Part shown: one piece after another, positions 8,551 to 17,141 of the stretch | Layout of the letters: the number at the start of each line of letters is the position of its first letter | Position numbering within the stretch: the stretch's first letter is position 1 | DNA from: Candidatus Borkfalkia excrementavium | Lineage (GTDB): Bacteria; Bacillota; Clostridia; Christensenellales; Borkfalkiaceae | Assembly: GCA_019115945.1 (NCBI GenBank) | Contig: DXCO01000012.1 | Span: 1 to 38,850 of the forward strand | DNA: 38,850 nucleotides | Direction of reading: 5' to 3' | Notes under the pieces: model-generated | Database searches by the model: none | Told to the model about the DNA's origin: nothing | What the model saw: the letters and a program-made list of their open reading frames with translations, nothing else | Translations under genes and position numbers: made by a program

Positions 8551-9429
8551 TCAGCCGAACCTCCCCGTGATATAATCTTCCGTTCTCTTGTCGCGCGGGC
8601 GGTTGAAAATGTCGTCCGTGTCCCCGTATTCGATGAGATCGCCGAGGAGGAAAAACGCCGTTTTATCGGAAATGCGCGCCGCCTGCTGCATATTGTGCGT
8701 CACCATGACGATGGTGTATTTTTCTTTGAGTTCCTGCGCGAGGTCCTCGATTTTCGACGTGGAAATGGGGTCGAGCGCGGACGTCGGCTCGTCCATCAGA
8801 ATGACTTCCGGTTCGACAGCGAGCGCGCGCGCAATACAAAGGCGCTGCTGCTGCCCGCCCGAAAGGCCGAGGGCGCTCTTTTTGAGCCTGTCTTTCACCT
8901 CATCCCAGATCGCCGCCTGGCGCAGGGACTTTTCCACGATCTCGTCCAGATCCGATTTTTTCCGCACGCCGTGCGTTTTGGGCCCGTAGGCAATGTTGTC
9001 GTACACGCTCATCGGGAAGGGATTGGGCTTCTGAAACACCATGCCCACCCGTTTGCGGAGCACGTTGATATCCACTTTTCCGTACAGATCCACCCCGTCG
9101 ATGAGCACTTCGCCCGTGATCTTGCAGTCGGGAATAAGATCGTTCATGCGGTTAAGCGTCTTCAAAAAGGTGGATTTTCCGCAGCCCGAGGGGCCGATAA
9201 ATGCGGTGATCTCGCGCTCTTTGATATCCATCGATATGTTTTTGAGCGCCTGAAATTTGCCGTAATACAGATTCAGGTTTTTTACGTTGAATTTGTCCGC
9301 CTGCCTCTCATCCTGCGGTTTTTCCGCCCGAAACGAGCCGTTTTCCGCGGCGAATGCCGTCTTCGTTCCTTCTTCTGCCGCCGCGGCCGCAGTGTTTTCG
9401 TTCACTTTTTTCTTCCTGAACAATTGCAT
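8551..9429 (-). CDS. pstB: Phosphate ABC transporter ATP-binding protein
   Basis: The ATPase of the Pst importer, 292 residues. It has Walker A (GPSGCGKST, residues 79-87), a Q loop ([11 protein letters not shown]), the ABC signature (LSGGQQQR), Walker B ([13 protein letters not shown]) and the H-loop His (VTHNMQQA). The family core is about 250 residues. The extra 45 or so N-terminal residues are Ala/Glu-rich, low-complexity and probably disordered, and have no assigned role. The ATG at 9429 is 4 bases after the pstA stop; a later start near the core cannot be excluded. Confidence 0.95.
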   Translation of the reverse strand: MQLFRKKKVNENTAAAAAEEGTKTAFAAENGSFRAEKPQDERQADKFNVKNLNLYYGKFQALKNISMDIKEREITAFIGPSGCGKSTFLKTLNRMNDLIPDCKITGEVLIDGVDLYGKVDINVLRKRVGMVFQKPNPFPMSVYDNIAYGPKTHGVRKKSDLDEIVEKSLRQAAIWDEVKDRLKKSALGLSGGQQQRLCIARALAVEPEVILMDEPTSALDPISTSKIEDLAQELKEKYTIVMVTHNMQQAARISDKTAFFLLGDLIEYGDTDDIFNRPRDKRTEDYITGRFG

Positions 9430-9433
9430 CGAC

Positions 9434-10369
9434 TCAATACTCCTTTTTCAGTTTGTTTCCTACAAATTCCGCCAGTCCGTTGATGATGACGACGAGCAGG
9501 ATCAGCACGACCGCCGTCGCCCACGCCTCGTGCACGTGTTCGCCCTCGCTCATCAGCGAGTACAAAAACACCGAAAGGGTGCAGCCGGAACTGAACAGCC
9601 CGGATGCGTGCGCCGCATTGACGGGAGAGCCCGCCGTGAAGATGAGGGCGGCCGTTTCGCCGACGATCCTGCCCAAACCCAAAATGATGCCCGAAATGAT
9701 GCCCGACATCGCCGAGGGCAAAATGATGACGAAGATCGTGCGCAGTTTTCCCGCGCCGAGCGCGTAACTTCCCTCTCTGAAAGAATCGGGCACGGCCAGA
9801 AGAGACTCCTCCGTCGTGCGCATGATCAAAGGCAGGATCATGAGCGTGACGGTAAATACGCCCGAAAGAAGGCAGTAACCGAACATCGCGACGAAAAAGA
9901 TGTTGCCGAAAATACCGTACACGATGGAGGGAATGCCGGAAAGCGTTTCCGCCGCCATGCGCACGATCTTGACGAAAATATTCGTCGATTTCGCATATTC
10001 GACCATAAAGATCGCCGCAAAAACGCCGATCGGCACGGCGATCACGAGCGCGAGCCCTGCGATCACCAGCGTGTTGATGAGCGCGGGCATGATCGATAAA
10101 TTTTCCCTCGTCCACGTCCAGGAGAACATTTTCAGGCTGAGGTGCGGCACGCCCTGCAGCAGCGTATGCAGCAGGATCCAGACGACCGCGCCCGCCGTGA
10201 TGAGCGCCGCGAGCATGACCAAAAGCATGATCGCCATGGAAAAGGGCTTTTTTGCGTACGATTTCAGTTTGTCCTTAAAGGAAACGCGGTTGATGGAGAC
10301 GATTTTTGAAACGTCGATCTCCGGTTGATTTTCCGGTTCGCGACCGAGCGTCAACGTATTCGAAGCCAT
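9434..10369 (-). CDS. pstA: Phosphate ABC transporter permease PstA
   Basis: This 311-residue inner-membrane permease has about six hydrophobic segments after a polar N-terminus of about 35 residues. It carries the BPD-transporter pattern of Pst[20 protein letters not shown], then a cytoplasmic EAA-like loop [22 protein letters not shown] and [18 protein letters not shown]. It pairs with PstC to form the phosphate channel. The start has a strong AAGGAGGGG site. It sits 14 bases after pstC and 4 bases before pstB. Confidence 0.95.
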   Translation of the reverse strand: MASNTLTLGREPENQPEIDVSKIVSINRVSFKDKLKSYAKKPFSMAIMLLVMLAALITAGAVVWILLHTLLQGVPHLSLKMFSWTWTRENLSIMPALINTLVIAGLALVIAVPIGVFAAIFMVEYAKSTNIFVKIVRMAAETLSGIPSIVYGIFGNIFFVAMFGYCLLSGVFTVTLMILPLIMRTTEESLLAVPDSFREGSYALGAGKLRTIFVIILPSAMSGIISGIILGLGRIVGETAALIFTAGSPVNAAHASGLFSSGCTLSVFLYSLMSEGEHVHEAWATAVVLILLVVIINGLAEFVGNKLKKEY

Positions 10370-10383
10370 TGTCTTTCCCCTCC

Positions 10384-11292
10384 TTATTTCGACTTTTTGC
10401 GGATGAGCGCGACGAGCGCGGTGATGATGAGTATGAACACGAACAGCACGGCCGCCGTGGCGATCAGTGCGCCCTCGTGCAGGCTGCCGGTGTCCGCATA
10501 ACTCATTTCGAGCACGATGTTGGCAGTCATCGTGCGCACGCCGTCCGTGATCTCGTCGGGGAAGCGCGCCTGATTGCCGCAGATCATCACAACGGCCATC
10601 GTTTCGCCGATGACGCGGCCGAGCCCCAATATGATGGAGGTCACGATGCCCGACTTTGCCGCGGGGACTTCGGTGCGGAAGATCGCGCGCTCCTTCGTGG
10701 CGCCCAGGGCGATCGCCCCCTCGTAATAACTTTTGGGAACGGCGCGGATCGCGTTTTCAGAAACGCTGATGATCGTGGGCAAGATCATGATGCCCAGCAC
10801 GATGGATGCGGTGAGGATGCTCATCCCGTCTCCGCCGAATGTTTCGCGCACGAACGGGACGATGACCATCAGCCCGAAATAGCCGTATACGATGGAGGGA
10901 ATGCCCGCAAGGATATTCGTGATCGGCTTCATCACTTTATATACGGGTTTGGGGCAGTAACGGGCCATAAATACGGCCGTAAGAAACCCGATTGGAACGC
11001 CGATGATGAGCGCGCCGCCCGTGATGTAGACAGAGCCGACGATCATGGGGGCGATGCCGAACCGCGGATTGCTTTCGTCCGTGGGATACCATTCGTCGCC
11101 GAACAGGAACTTGAAAAGCCCGATCTCTTTCAGCGCGGGGAACGCCTGTACGAAAATAAATACGCAGATCGTGATCACGGCGAGGATAAACACCGCCGCG
11201 GCGACGATGAAGACGACCTTCATGATCACTTCTTTGGGCACGATTCTGCTCTGCCGCCCTACACCTTTTTCTTCTAAAACTTCTTCCGTCAT
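10384..11292 (-). CDS. pstC: Phosphate ABC transporter permease PstC
   Basis: This 302-residue permease has about six membrane segments and the PstC signature: [24 protein letters not shown], then the EAA-like loop ALGATKERAIFRTEVPAAKSGI and GLGRVIGETMAVVMICGN. It is the PstA partner in high-affinity phosphate import. An AAGGAG site lies just before the ATG. A GC-rich stem-loop separates it from pstS, which may let PstS be made in excess over the permease. Confidence 0.95.
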   Translation of the reverse strand: MTEEVLEEKGVGRQSRIVPKEVIMKVVFIVAAAVFILAVITICVFIFVQAFPALKEIGLFKFLFGDEWYPTDESNPRFGIAPMIVGSVYITGGALIIGVPIGFLTAVFMARYCPKPVYKVMKPITNILAGIPSIVYGYFGLMVIVPFVRETFGGDGMSILTASIVLGIMILPTIISVSENAIRAVPKSYYEGAIALGATKERAIFRTEVPAAKSGIVTSIILGLGRVIGETMAVVMICGNQARFPDEITDGVRTMTANIVLEMSYADTGSLHEGALIATAAVLFVFILIITALVALIRKKSK

Positions 11293-11315
11293 GGTTGCTC
11301 CTTAACGCGGCGAAA

Positions 11316-11334
11316 GCGGGCCGAAAACGCCCGC
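11316..11334 (-). other. Intercistronic stem-loop between pstS and pstC
   Basis: A GCGGGC/GCCCGC hairpin lies in the 68-bp pstS-pstC gap and has no T-run. It may stabilise the pstS 3' end or partly attenuate read-through. That role is known for other binding-protein operons and is inferred here. Confidence 0.45.
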
Positions 11335-11360
11335 CTTACCGATCTTATTTTTGCTGCTGC

Positions 11361-12248
11361 TCAGTTAAATTCTACGCCGACGTCCGACCAGTTGCGGACA
11401 GATCCTTCGTAGATCCCTTTGATCTGCGCGACCGTGAGGTTCGTGCAGGGGTTATTGTTGTTTACGATGATGGCGATCCCGTCCTGCGCGATCGTTTCAT
11501 ATCCGCTCTCTCCGAACGTGGTTATTTCAGAGTCGGAAAGTTCGCGGGAAACCATGCCGATCGCAGACTCGCCGCTCTTCGCATCGTTGATGCCGACGCC
11601 CGAACCGCCCTGCTCGACGTTGATCGTGACCGAATAGCCCGTATTGCTGATCTCTTGTTTATAAGCATCGACGAGTTCTACCATCAAAGGAGCCACGGAC
11701 GTGGAGCCGCTGATGCGGATCGTCGCGCCCTGCGTCAGGCTGCACGTGTACGCTTCCGAAGAAACGGACACATATCCTTCCGCAGATACGACCGCCTGCC
11801 CTTCCGTACTCATCATGTAATTGAGGAAATCGTCTCTGAGTTCTTTCTCCGCGGCGCTCAGCTTGCTGCTGTCCGTCCAGACAAGCACGAACGGCCTGGC
11901 CATTTTATAAGAGCCGCTTTTGATATTCTCTTCGGTCGCATCCACGCCGTCCACCTTGATGTCCTTGACGTTGTCGTTCAGGGACCCGAGCGAAATGTAG
12001 CCGATCGCCTTGTCGTTGCCGGAAACCGTCGTGATGACGTTCTGCGTCTCCTGCTGCAACGAGGAATCTTCAAAGAGTTGATCGTCTTCAAGACCGATCA
12101 GTTCCATAAACGCATCGCGCGTGCCCGAACCGACGACACGGCTGACGACCGTGATATCGCCGTCGTCTCCGCCTCCGCAACCCACAGCGGCAACACCGAT
12201 GCCGCAAGCCAGAGCGATCGTCGCGACCGCAAGCAAAAATTTCTTCAT
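11361..12248 (-). CDS. pstS: Phosphate-binding lipoprotein PstS, circularly permuted
   Basis: This 295-residue solute-binding lipoprotein hands phosphate to PstCA. The start was set at the ATG with a GGAGAAG site, giving a clean signal peptide and lipobox AAVGC (Cys24). Domain order is unusual. Residues about 31-162 (ITVVSRVVGSGTRDAF ... AIGYISLGSL ... FLNYMMSTEGQ ... GYVSV) match what is normally the C-terminal half of PstS. Residues about 176-295 (TIRISGSTSVAPL ... EQGGSGVGI ... GMVSRELS ... DGIAIIVN ... NWSDVG) match the normal N-terminal half. Joining the end (NWSDVG) to the start (ITVVSR) rebuilds the canonical order. All phosphate-loop motifs are kept. It is the first gene of pstSCAB-phoU. 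Confidence 0.93.
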   Translation of the reverse strand: MKKFLLAVATIALACGIGVAAVGCGGGDDGDITVVSRVVGSGTRDAFMELIGLEDDQLFEDSSLQQETQNVITTVSGNDKAIGYISLGSLNDNVKDIKVDGVDATEENIKSGSYKMARPFVLVWTDSSKLSAAEKELRDDFLNYMMSTEGQAVVSAEGYVSVSSEAYTCSLTQGATIRISGSTSVAPLMVELVDAYKQEISNTGYSVTINVEQGGSGVGINDAKSGESAIGMVSRELSDSEITTFGESGYETIAQDGIAIIVNNNNPCTNLTVAQIKGIYEGSVRNWSDVGVEFN

Positions 12249-12279
12249 TTTTTTCTTCTCCTTCAATCTTTGTGCTTTC

Positions 12280-12332
12280 AGTATAAATCGGACATGTAAA
12301 AAAGTTTGCCCTATTTTGTCATGATTTTGTAA
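12280..12332 (-). promoter_or_regulatory. PhoP-box-like repeats and promoter of the pst operon
   Basis: Minus strand: TTACAA (12332), TGACAA (12321), GGCAAA (12310) and TTACAT (12299) are spaced exactly 11 bases apart. TATACT (12285-12280) follows 8 bp later as the -10. No good -35 is present, as expected for an activator-dependent Pho promoter. The rest of the 12249-12580 gap holds the dxs terminator and no gene that I can support. Confidence 0.65.
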
Positions 12333-12432
12333 TAATTGCGGCGGAATAAAATTTTTCCGCCTCCGCCGATAACAGTATGCGCATGCGGGGAAAAAACATG
12401 TTTTTATCCCGCGTTCCTTTCGCCGGCGCAAA

Positions 12433-12470
12433 AAGCGGGGCGCTTTCCCGTAAAGGAAAGCGCCCCGCTT
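12433..12470 (-). terminator. Terminator downstream of dxs
   Basis: A perfect 16-bp GC-rich stem (12433-12448 with 12455-12470) has a 6-base loop and a TTTTT run on the minus strand. It lies about 110 bases after the dxs stop and also isolates the pst promoter from read-through. Confidence 0.82.
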
Positions 12471-12580
12471 GTTTCCGATCCGCTCTGCGGATACGTTCTT
12501 TGTCGATTGTTCTGCTGCCGCCGTTTGCGGCCCGTACAGGATGCGGAATTTTCGTCAACTATAATAAAATACCGTATGAT

Positions 12581-14395
12581 TTATCCTTCCATCCGATACA
12601 TCGCCTGAATTTTCAGGGCAAGATCTTTCGCGGTCAGCCTGTACCGCTCCGCCTGTTCTTCCGCCGACGCATGCGAAACGAACGCGCTTTCCGAACCCAT
12701 GATCTTCAGCCGCACGGGCATGCCTTTGCGCGCATAATATTCGGCGACCGCGGATCCGAAGCCGCCCGACGCATACCCCTCTTCAAAGGTTATGAGTTTC
12801 ATTTGCGCGACGGCGTCGAGCACCTTCCCGTCCAGGGGGGAGATGCTGCGGCAGTTCACGATTTTCGGACCGAACGGGGAAACGAGTTTTTTCGCTTCCA
12901 GCGCACGGCGCACCGCGCGCGCACCCGACGCAAGCACGCAAACGTCTTTCCCGTCGGAGAGCGTTTCCCATAAATAATAATCGGAAATGCGCATCTTTCC
13001 GCCCAGATTGGGCGCATACCCGTTGGGATAGCGGATGGCCGCGGGCCTGCCCTTCGCGTAGGCAAAATCGAAAACGTCGGCCAATTCCGCGCAGTCTTTC
13101 GGCGCGTAAAAATCGAGACCGGGCACCGACCGCAGGAACGCGACGTCCATCAGCCCCTGGTGCGTTTTTCCGTCCGCGCCGACGAACCCCGCCCTGTCTA
13201 TGCAAAAAATGACGGGCAGCCCCTGCAGGCAGACGTCGTGCACGATCTGATCGACCGCACGCTGCAAAAAGGTGGAATAAATGCACACGACCGGCCTGAG
13301 CCCGCCCTTCGCCATGCCGGCGGCCATCGCCACGGCGTAACTTTCGCAGATGCCGGCATCGAACAGGCGGGTCGGAAAGCGTTCGGCAAAGCCGGAAAGC
13401 CCCACGCCGTCCGTCATTGCGGCGGTCACGGCGACGAGGCTGCCGTCCTTTTCCGCACGGTCTGAAAGCAGCCTGCCCAGCGCCACGGAAAAAGAATTTT
13501 CCTGCTGTGCAAAATTTTTATTCACGCCGTGAAAGCGGGCGGGATCCTCCTCGGCGGCGGTATAACCGTGCCCCTTCTGCGTGATGACGTGCAGGAGCAC
13601 GGGCTCGTCGATGGAGCGGATCCCCTCGAGCACGGAGACGAGTTCGGCAAGGTCGTGCCCGTTCACGGGGCCGACGTATTTGAAACCGCAGCGCTCAAAA
13701 AAGGCGTTTTTGTTCAGCCAGCCCTTGATGCTGTACTTTATTTTGCGCAGATTCCTGCCGAAAGCGCTCGTATCCTTAAAGGTCTTGGAGACAAACGAAT
13801 TAAAACGGCGGTAACGCTTTTTCGCCGTCATTTTTGAAATGGTCGCGTAAAGCGCGGACGTGTTCTGATTGATGGCCATGCCGTTGTCGTTGAGCACGAC
13901 GATGAAATTTTTCGGCTTTTCTTCGGACGAAAACATCGCCTCGAGCGCCAGCCCGTTGCCGAGGGAAGCGTCGCCGATGACGCTGATCACCTTTTCCGTT
14001 CCGCCCGTAAGGTCGCGGGCGTTGCACAGCCCGATGCCAAGCGCGACGGACGGGCCGCTGTGCCCGGAAACAAAGGGATCGTACCCGCTCTCTTCCGGGT
14101 CAGGAAAACCGCTCGTTCCGCCCTGCTTTCTGAGGGTGGAAAGATCTCTGCCCGTCAGCAGTTTGTGCGCGTAGCACTGATGCCCCACGTCGAAAATAAG
14201 TTTGTCTTGCGGAAAAGAAAACACCTTGTGCAGCGCGATCGTAAGTTCCACCGCGCCGAGGTTGGAGGACAGATGCCCGCCGCAGTCCTTGACTTTTTCG
14301 ATGATCTCCGAGCGGATCTCTTCCGCCAACGATTTCAGTTGTTTTATCGTATAATTTTTGATCTCTTCTGCCAGCATTCCGAATACCCCGCGCAT
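12581..14395 (-). CDS. dxs: 1-deoxy-D-xylulose-5-phosphate synthase (divergent)
   Basis: A thiamine-diphosphate enzyme that joins pyruvate and glyceraldehyde 3-phosphate, the first step of the MEP isoprenoid pathway. The 604-residue protein keeps CGGHLSSNLGAVELT with the conserved His, FDVGHQCYAHKLLTGR, HGVNKN, YSTFLQRAVDQ and DRAGFVGADGKTHQG. Some normally strong positions differ: the ThDP motif is GDASLGN ... LNDNGMAIN rather than GDGxxTGG ... LNDNEMSI, and the segment around the catalytic Glu reads CESYAVA rather than AEQHAVT (Glu kept). The overall plan is still DXS. A second in-frame ATG six codons in (14377) could be the true start. Its own promoter diverges from the rlmI promoter. Confidence 0.88.
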   Translation of the reverse strand: MRGVFGMLAEEIKNYTIKQLKSLAEEIRSEIIEKVKDCGGHLSSNLGAVELTIALHKVFSFPQDKLIFDVGHQCYAHKLLTGRDLSTLRKQGGTSGFPDPEESGYDPFVSGHSGPSVALGIGLCNARDLTGGTEKVISVIGDASLGNGLALEAMFSSEEKPKNFIVVLNDNGMAINQNTSALYATISKMTAKKRYRRFNSFVSKTFKDTSAFGRNLRKIKYSIKGWLNKNAFFERCGFKYVGPVNGHDLAELVSVLEGIRSIDEPVLLHVITQKGHGYTAAEEDPARFHGVNKNFAQQENSFSVALGRLLSDRAEKDGSLVAVTAAMTDGVGLSGFAERFPTRLFDAGICESYAVAMAAGMAKGGLRPVVCIYSTFLQRAVDQIVHDVCLQGLPVIFCIDRAGFVGADGKTHQGLMDVAFLRSVPGLDFYAPKDCAELADVFDFAYAKGRPAAIRYPNGYAPNLGGKMRISDYYLWETLSDGKDVCVLASGARAVRRALEAKKLVSPFGPKIVNCRSISPLDGKVLDAVAQMKLITFEEGYASGGFGSAVAEYYARKGMPVRLKIMGSESAFVSHASAEEQAERYRLTAKDLALKIQAMYRMEG

Positions 14396-14473
14396 TCTAT
14401 TTTACTCTCGGTACGGCGCAAAATATGCCGCCGCACGCAAGATCGGGGCCCTTTGATACATTCATATTCATTC

Positions 14474-14502
14474 ATTGTAGCGCATCGGCAGATTTTTGTC
14501 AA
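14474..14502 (-). promoter_or_regulatory. Promoter of dxs
   Basis: Minus strand: TTGACA (14502-14497), 17-bp spacer, TACAAT (14479-14474). This is close to the SigA consensus. The expected leader is about 70 bases. Confidence 0.82.
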
Positions 14503-14528
14503 GCCCTTCTGCAAGCATGGCAAGGAAG

Positions 14529-14557
14529 TTGCTTCCGCCGCCCTTTTTTGCTATAAT
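14529..14557 (+). promoter_or_regulatory. Promoter of the RlmI-type methyltransferase
   Basis: TTGCTT (14529-14534), 17-bp spacer, TATAAT (14552-14557). It is divergent from the dxs promoter, with the two -35 boxes 26 bp apart. Confidence 0.75.
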
Positions 14558-14607
14558 ATCGGAAAAGCGGCCGAACGGATACCGCGCGGCGAACGGAGAG
14601 AGAGTTT

Positions 14608-15774
14608 ATGCCTTATAAAATTTACCTGAAAAAGAACGAGGAAAAGCGCATCCTCGGAGGACACAGTTGGGTCTATGCGAACGAGGTGGCAAAGATCGAG
14701 GGAAAGGACGAAAACGGCTCTCTTGCCGCGGTGTACGCCAACGACGGGCGCTTCATCGGAAAGGGATACATCAATCACCTGTCCAAAATTCTGGTGCGCA
14801 TCTTTATCCGCTCGGACGAGGAGGACGGCAAGGAACTGTACCTGCGGCGCATCGCCGAAGCGGACGCCGCGCGCAGAAAACTGATCGCGGACACCTGCTA
14901 CCGCATGGTGTTTGCCGAGGCGGACGACCTGCCCGCGCTCATCTGCGACCGATACGGCGACTACCTCGTGCTCGAATGCCTGTCTTTGGGCGTGGACAAG
15001 CGCAAACAGATGATCGCGGAATGCCTTACGGAACTCTTTTCCCCGAAGGGGATCTATATGCGGGGCGACGTGGCCGTGCGGAAAAAAGAGGGGCTCCCCC
15101 TCGAATCGAAAGTGCTGTACGGCGAAGTGCCCGATCAGATCATCGTCGAAGAAAACGGCCTGAAACTTGCCGTAGACGTGAAAAACGGACAGAAAACGGG
15201 GTATTTTCTCGACCAGAAGGAAAACCGTTTTGCCGCGCGCAGGTACTGCAAAGGGGCGCGCGTACTCGATTGTTTCTGCAACAGCGGCGGTTTTTCCCTC
15301 AATGCCGCGGCGGAGGCAAAGGAAGTGATCGCGCTGGATATTTCGGAGACCGCTCTGAAAAACGTGCGCGAAAACGCCGCTCTCAACGGATTTACGAACA
15401 TACGGACGGAATGCGGGGACGCTTTTGAAGCGCTGCGCCGATACAGGGAGCAGAAGGAATCGTTCGGGTGCGTGATCCTCGACCCGCCCGCCTTCTGCAA
15501 AAGCGCGGCGGAAGTGAAGGACGCCGCGCGCGGATACCGCGACGTGAACCTGACGGCGATGAAACTTGTGGAACGGGGCGGGTATCTGATCACCTGTTCC
15601 TGCTCGCATTACATGACGATGCCTCTGTTTGAAAAAACGCTCGCCGACGCGGCGCTCGCCAGCGGCAGGCGGGTCAAATGCCTCGAAGTGCGCGTACAGG
15701 CGCCCGACCATCCTTCTCTGCTCACGGCAGAGGAAACAAACTATCTGAAAGCCTTTTATCTGCAGATCTTCTGA
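14608..15774 (+). CDS. rlmI: Class I rRNA large-subunit methyltransferase (RlmI family)
   Basis: The 388-residue protein has an N-terminal PUA-like RNA-binding domain (about 3-75; KNEEKRILGGHSWVYANEV is typical), an alpha-beta linker domain, and a Rossmann methyltransferase with SAM motif RVLDCFCNSGGFSLNAA, acidic motif ALDIS and catalytic motif ILDPPAFCKS. It ends in YLKAFYLQIF, as family members do. RlmI methylates a cytosine (m5C) in 23S rRNA in E. coli; the exact target here is not shown. GAGAGAGAG precedes the ATG. The epimerase-like gene follows after about 100 bp. Confidence 0.9.
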   Translation: MPYKIYLKKNEEKRILGGHSWVYANEVAKIEGKDENGSLAAVYANDGRFIGKGYINHLSKILVRIFIRSDEEDGKELYLRRIAEADAARRKLIADTCYRMVFAEADDLPALICDRYGDYLVLECLSLGVDKRKQMIAECLTELFSPKGIYMRGDVAVRKKEGLPLESKVLYGEVPDQIIVEENGLKLAVDVKNGQKTGYFLDQKENRFAARRYCKGARVLDCFCNSGGFSLNAAAEAKEVIALDISETALKNVRENAALNGFTNIRTECGDAFEALRRYREQKESFGCVILDPPAFCKSAAEVKDAARGYRDVNLTAMKLVERGGYLITCSCSHYMTMPLFEKTLADAALASGRRVKCLEVRVQAPDHPSLLTAEETNYLKAFYLQIF

Positions 15775-15877
15775 AAAAAATCTGCGCAACATAAAACGGG
15801 CGGCCGCCCCGTTTGTGTGCGGCGGCGCCCTGTTTTGCTCGTTTACCGAATTTTTGAACAGCAAAGGACAAGCGATC

Positions 15878-16732
15878 ATGATCACCATACAGAACGGATT
15901 TCTTACCGCCTCCATCGACGAACGGGGCGCCGAACTTACGAGCGTGAAGAGCGCGGACGGCCGCGAATACGTGTGGCAGGCAGACAAAAACTTCTGGCCG
16001 AGGCACTGCCCCGTGCTCTTCCCCTTCTGCGGGCGCCTGCTCGGGCAGGAATATACGTATAAGGGCAGAACGTATTCCATAGGCATGCACGGTTTCGCGC
16101 GGGATAAACTGTTTACGGCAAAAAAACAGGGCGGGACGAGCGCCCTGTTTACCCTGACGGACGACGAAGAAACGCGCGCCGTATATCCTTTTTCCTTCCG
16201 CTTTTCGGTACGGTTCGAACTGATCGGGGACAGCCTGGCCATAACGTACACCGCCGAAAACACGGGCGCGGATACCATGTATTTTAACTTCGGTGCGCAC
16301 GAAGGATATGCGTTGGACGGGGATTTCGAAGACTGGTCGGTCGAATTCGAAAAGAGGGAAGACCTTCGGCTGAAAGAGATGGACGTACCCGGTTTTTTGG
16401 GTCGGAATGTTTCCGACTTTCGCAAAAACGTAAAGATCCTGCCCCTCTCGTACGGCCTTTTTGAGCGGGATACGCTCATTTTCGACGGTCTGAAATCGCA
16501 ATCGGTCACCCTGCAACACCGCGGCAGGCCGGTTGCGGAGGTGAATTTCGCAGGATTCGACAACCTGCTTCTCTGGACAAAGATCGGCGCGCCCTTCCTA
16601 TGCATAGAACCGTGGACGGGGCTGCCCGATTACGTCGATTCGACCAAAGAGATCGAGAAAAAAGACGGCATTCTGACGCTCAAAAAGGGTGAAACATTCT
16701 CTCTTCCCCATACGATACGGTTTTTCCGATGA
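15878..16732 (+). CDS. Aldose 1-epimerase (galactose mutarotase)-like protein
   Basis: A 284-residue beta-sandwich family member. The start was set at the ATG at 15878 (MITIQNGFLTASIDERGAEL), preceded by AAAGGA; an upstream in-frame extension has no family likeness. Visible family features are GAEL near the N-terminus, PRxxPVLFPFCGRL, HGFARDKLF with the conserved His, a second catalytic-region FNFGAHEGY, and a C-terminal Glu region in CIEPWTGLPDY. Members interconvert sugar anomers or act on hexose-6-phosphates; the substrate is unknown. It is probably co-transcribed with rlmI. Confidence 0.88.
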   Translation: MITIQNGFLTASIDERGAELTSVKSADGREYVWQADKNFWPRHCPVLFPFCGRLLGQEYTYKGRTYSIGMHGFARDKLFTAKKQGGTSALFTLTDDEETRAVYPFSFRFSVRFELIGDSLAITYTAENTGADTMYFNFGAHEGYALDGDFEDWSVEFEKREDLRLKEMDVPGFLGRNVSDFRKNVKILPLSYGLFERDTLIFDGLKSQSVTLQHRGRPVAEVNFAGFDNLLLWTKIGAPFLCIEPWTGLPDYVDSTKEIEKKDGILTLKKGETFSLPHTIRFFR

Positions 16733-16765
16733 TTTTTAGCGTTTTTATTTTTGTCCGTCCGTTAT

Positions 16766-16803
16766 AAAAGGAAATCCCGAAGAGTCCTTCGGGATTTCCT
16801 TTT
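16766..16803. terminator. Bidirectional terminator between the epimerase gene and the feo operon
   Basis: A perfect 17-bp inverted repeat (16766-16782 with 16787-16803) has a 4-base loop and T-runs on both strands, between convergent transcription units. Confidence 0.9.
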
Positions 16804-16874
16804 TTGAGGTTATGTTATCAGAGATTACAGATTGTGTATTCTTTTTTATCCCGCGCCGCGCGCGGAGTGCCGGA

Positions 16875-17087
16875 TCACTTCTTTTCGGAGGCGTTTTGTT
16901 CTTTTTTCTCTTTCGGACGGCAGGCCGAACACCCGCTGCAACCCGAACAATCGCATCCGCATCCCGTTTTCCCCTGTTTTTTCCGCACGAAGTGCCAGAT
17001 CACGGAGAAAATGACGATCCCCACGGCCGCTACGCCGACGGCGATTGTTACGATCGTTCCCGTTGCCGATAAAAGACAGGAAACCAT
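16875..17087 (-). CDS. FeoB-associated Cys-rich membrane protein
   Basis: A 70-residue protein with one N-terminal membrane helix (about 8-32), a basic stretch (RKKQGK), then a cysteine cluster CGCDCSGCSGCSAC and a charged Lys/Glu tail. This is the layout of the small Cys-rich proteins often encoded after feoB in Firmicutes. Their role is unproven; metal handling at the FeoB exit is the usual suggestion. A good AAGGAG site precedes the ATG. It is the last gene of the feo operon, 54 bp after feoB. Confidence 0.88.
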   Translation of the reverse strand: MVSCLLSATGTIVTIAVGVAAVGIVIFSVIWHFVRKKQGKTGCGCDCSGCSGCSACRPKEKKEQNASEKK

Positions 17088-17141
17088 AAACCACTCCTTT
17101 TTTCGGGCGGTTCGTCCGCCCGAACCCGTTTCCGGGATCGA

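Noticed and set aside
12387..12411. Imperfect palindrome with A/T-runs upstream of pstS
   Set aside because: It lacks perfect symmetry and a neighbouring start. It could be part of terminator-proximal sequence; there is not enough to name it.
12249..12431. Longer N-terminus for PstS
   Set aside because: The extension runs through the Pho promoter and repeats. The internal ATG has a ribosome binding site and a clean lipoprotein signal peptide.
14551..16605. 684-codon open frame on the minus strand opposite the rlmI and epimerase genes
   Set aside because: It is antisense to two well-recognised proteins and has no family likeness. Long antisense frames are common opposite these GC-rich genes.
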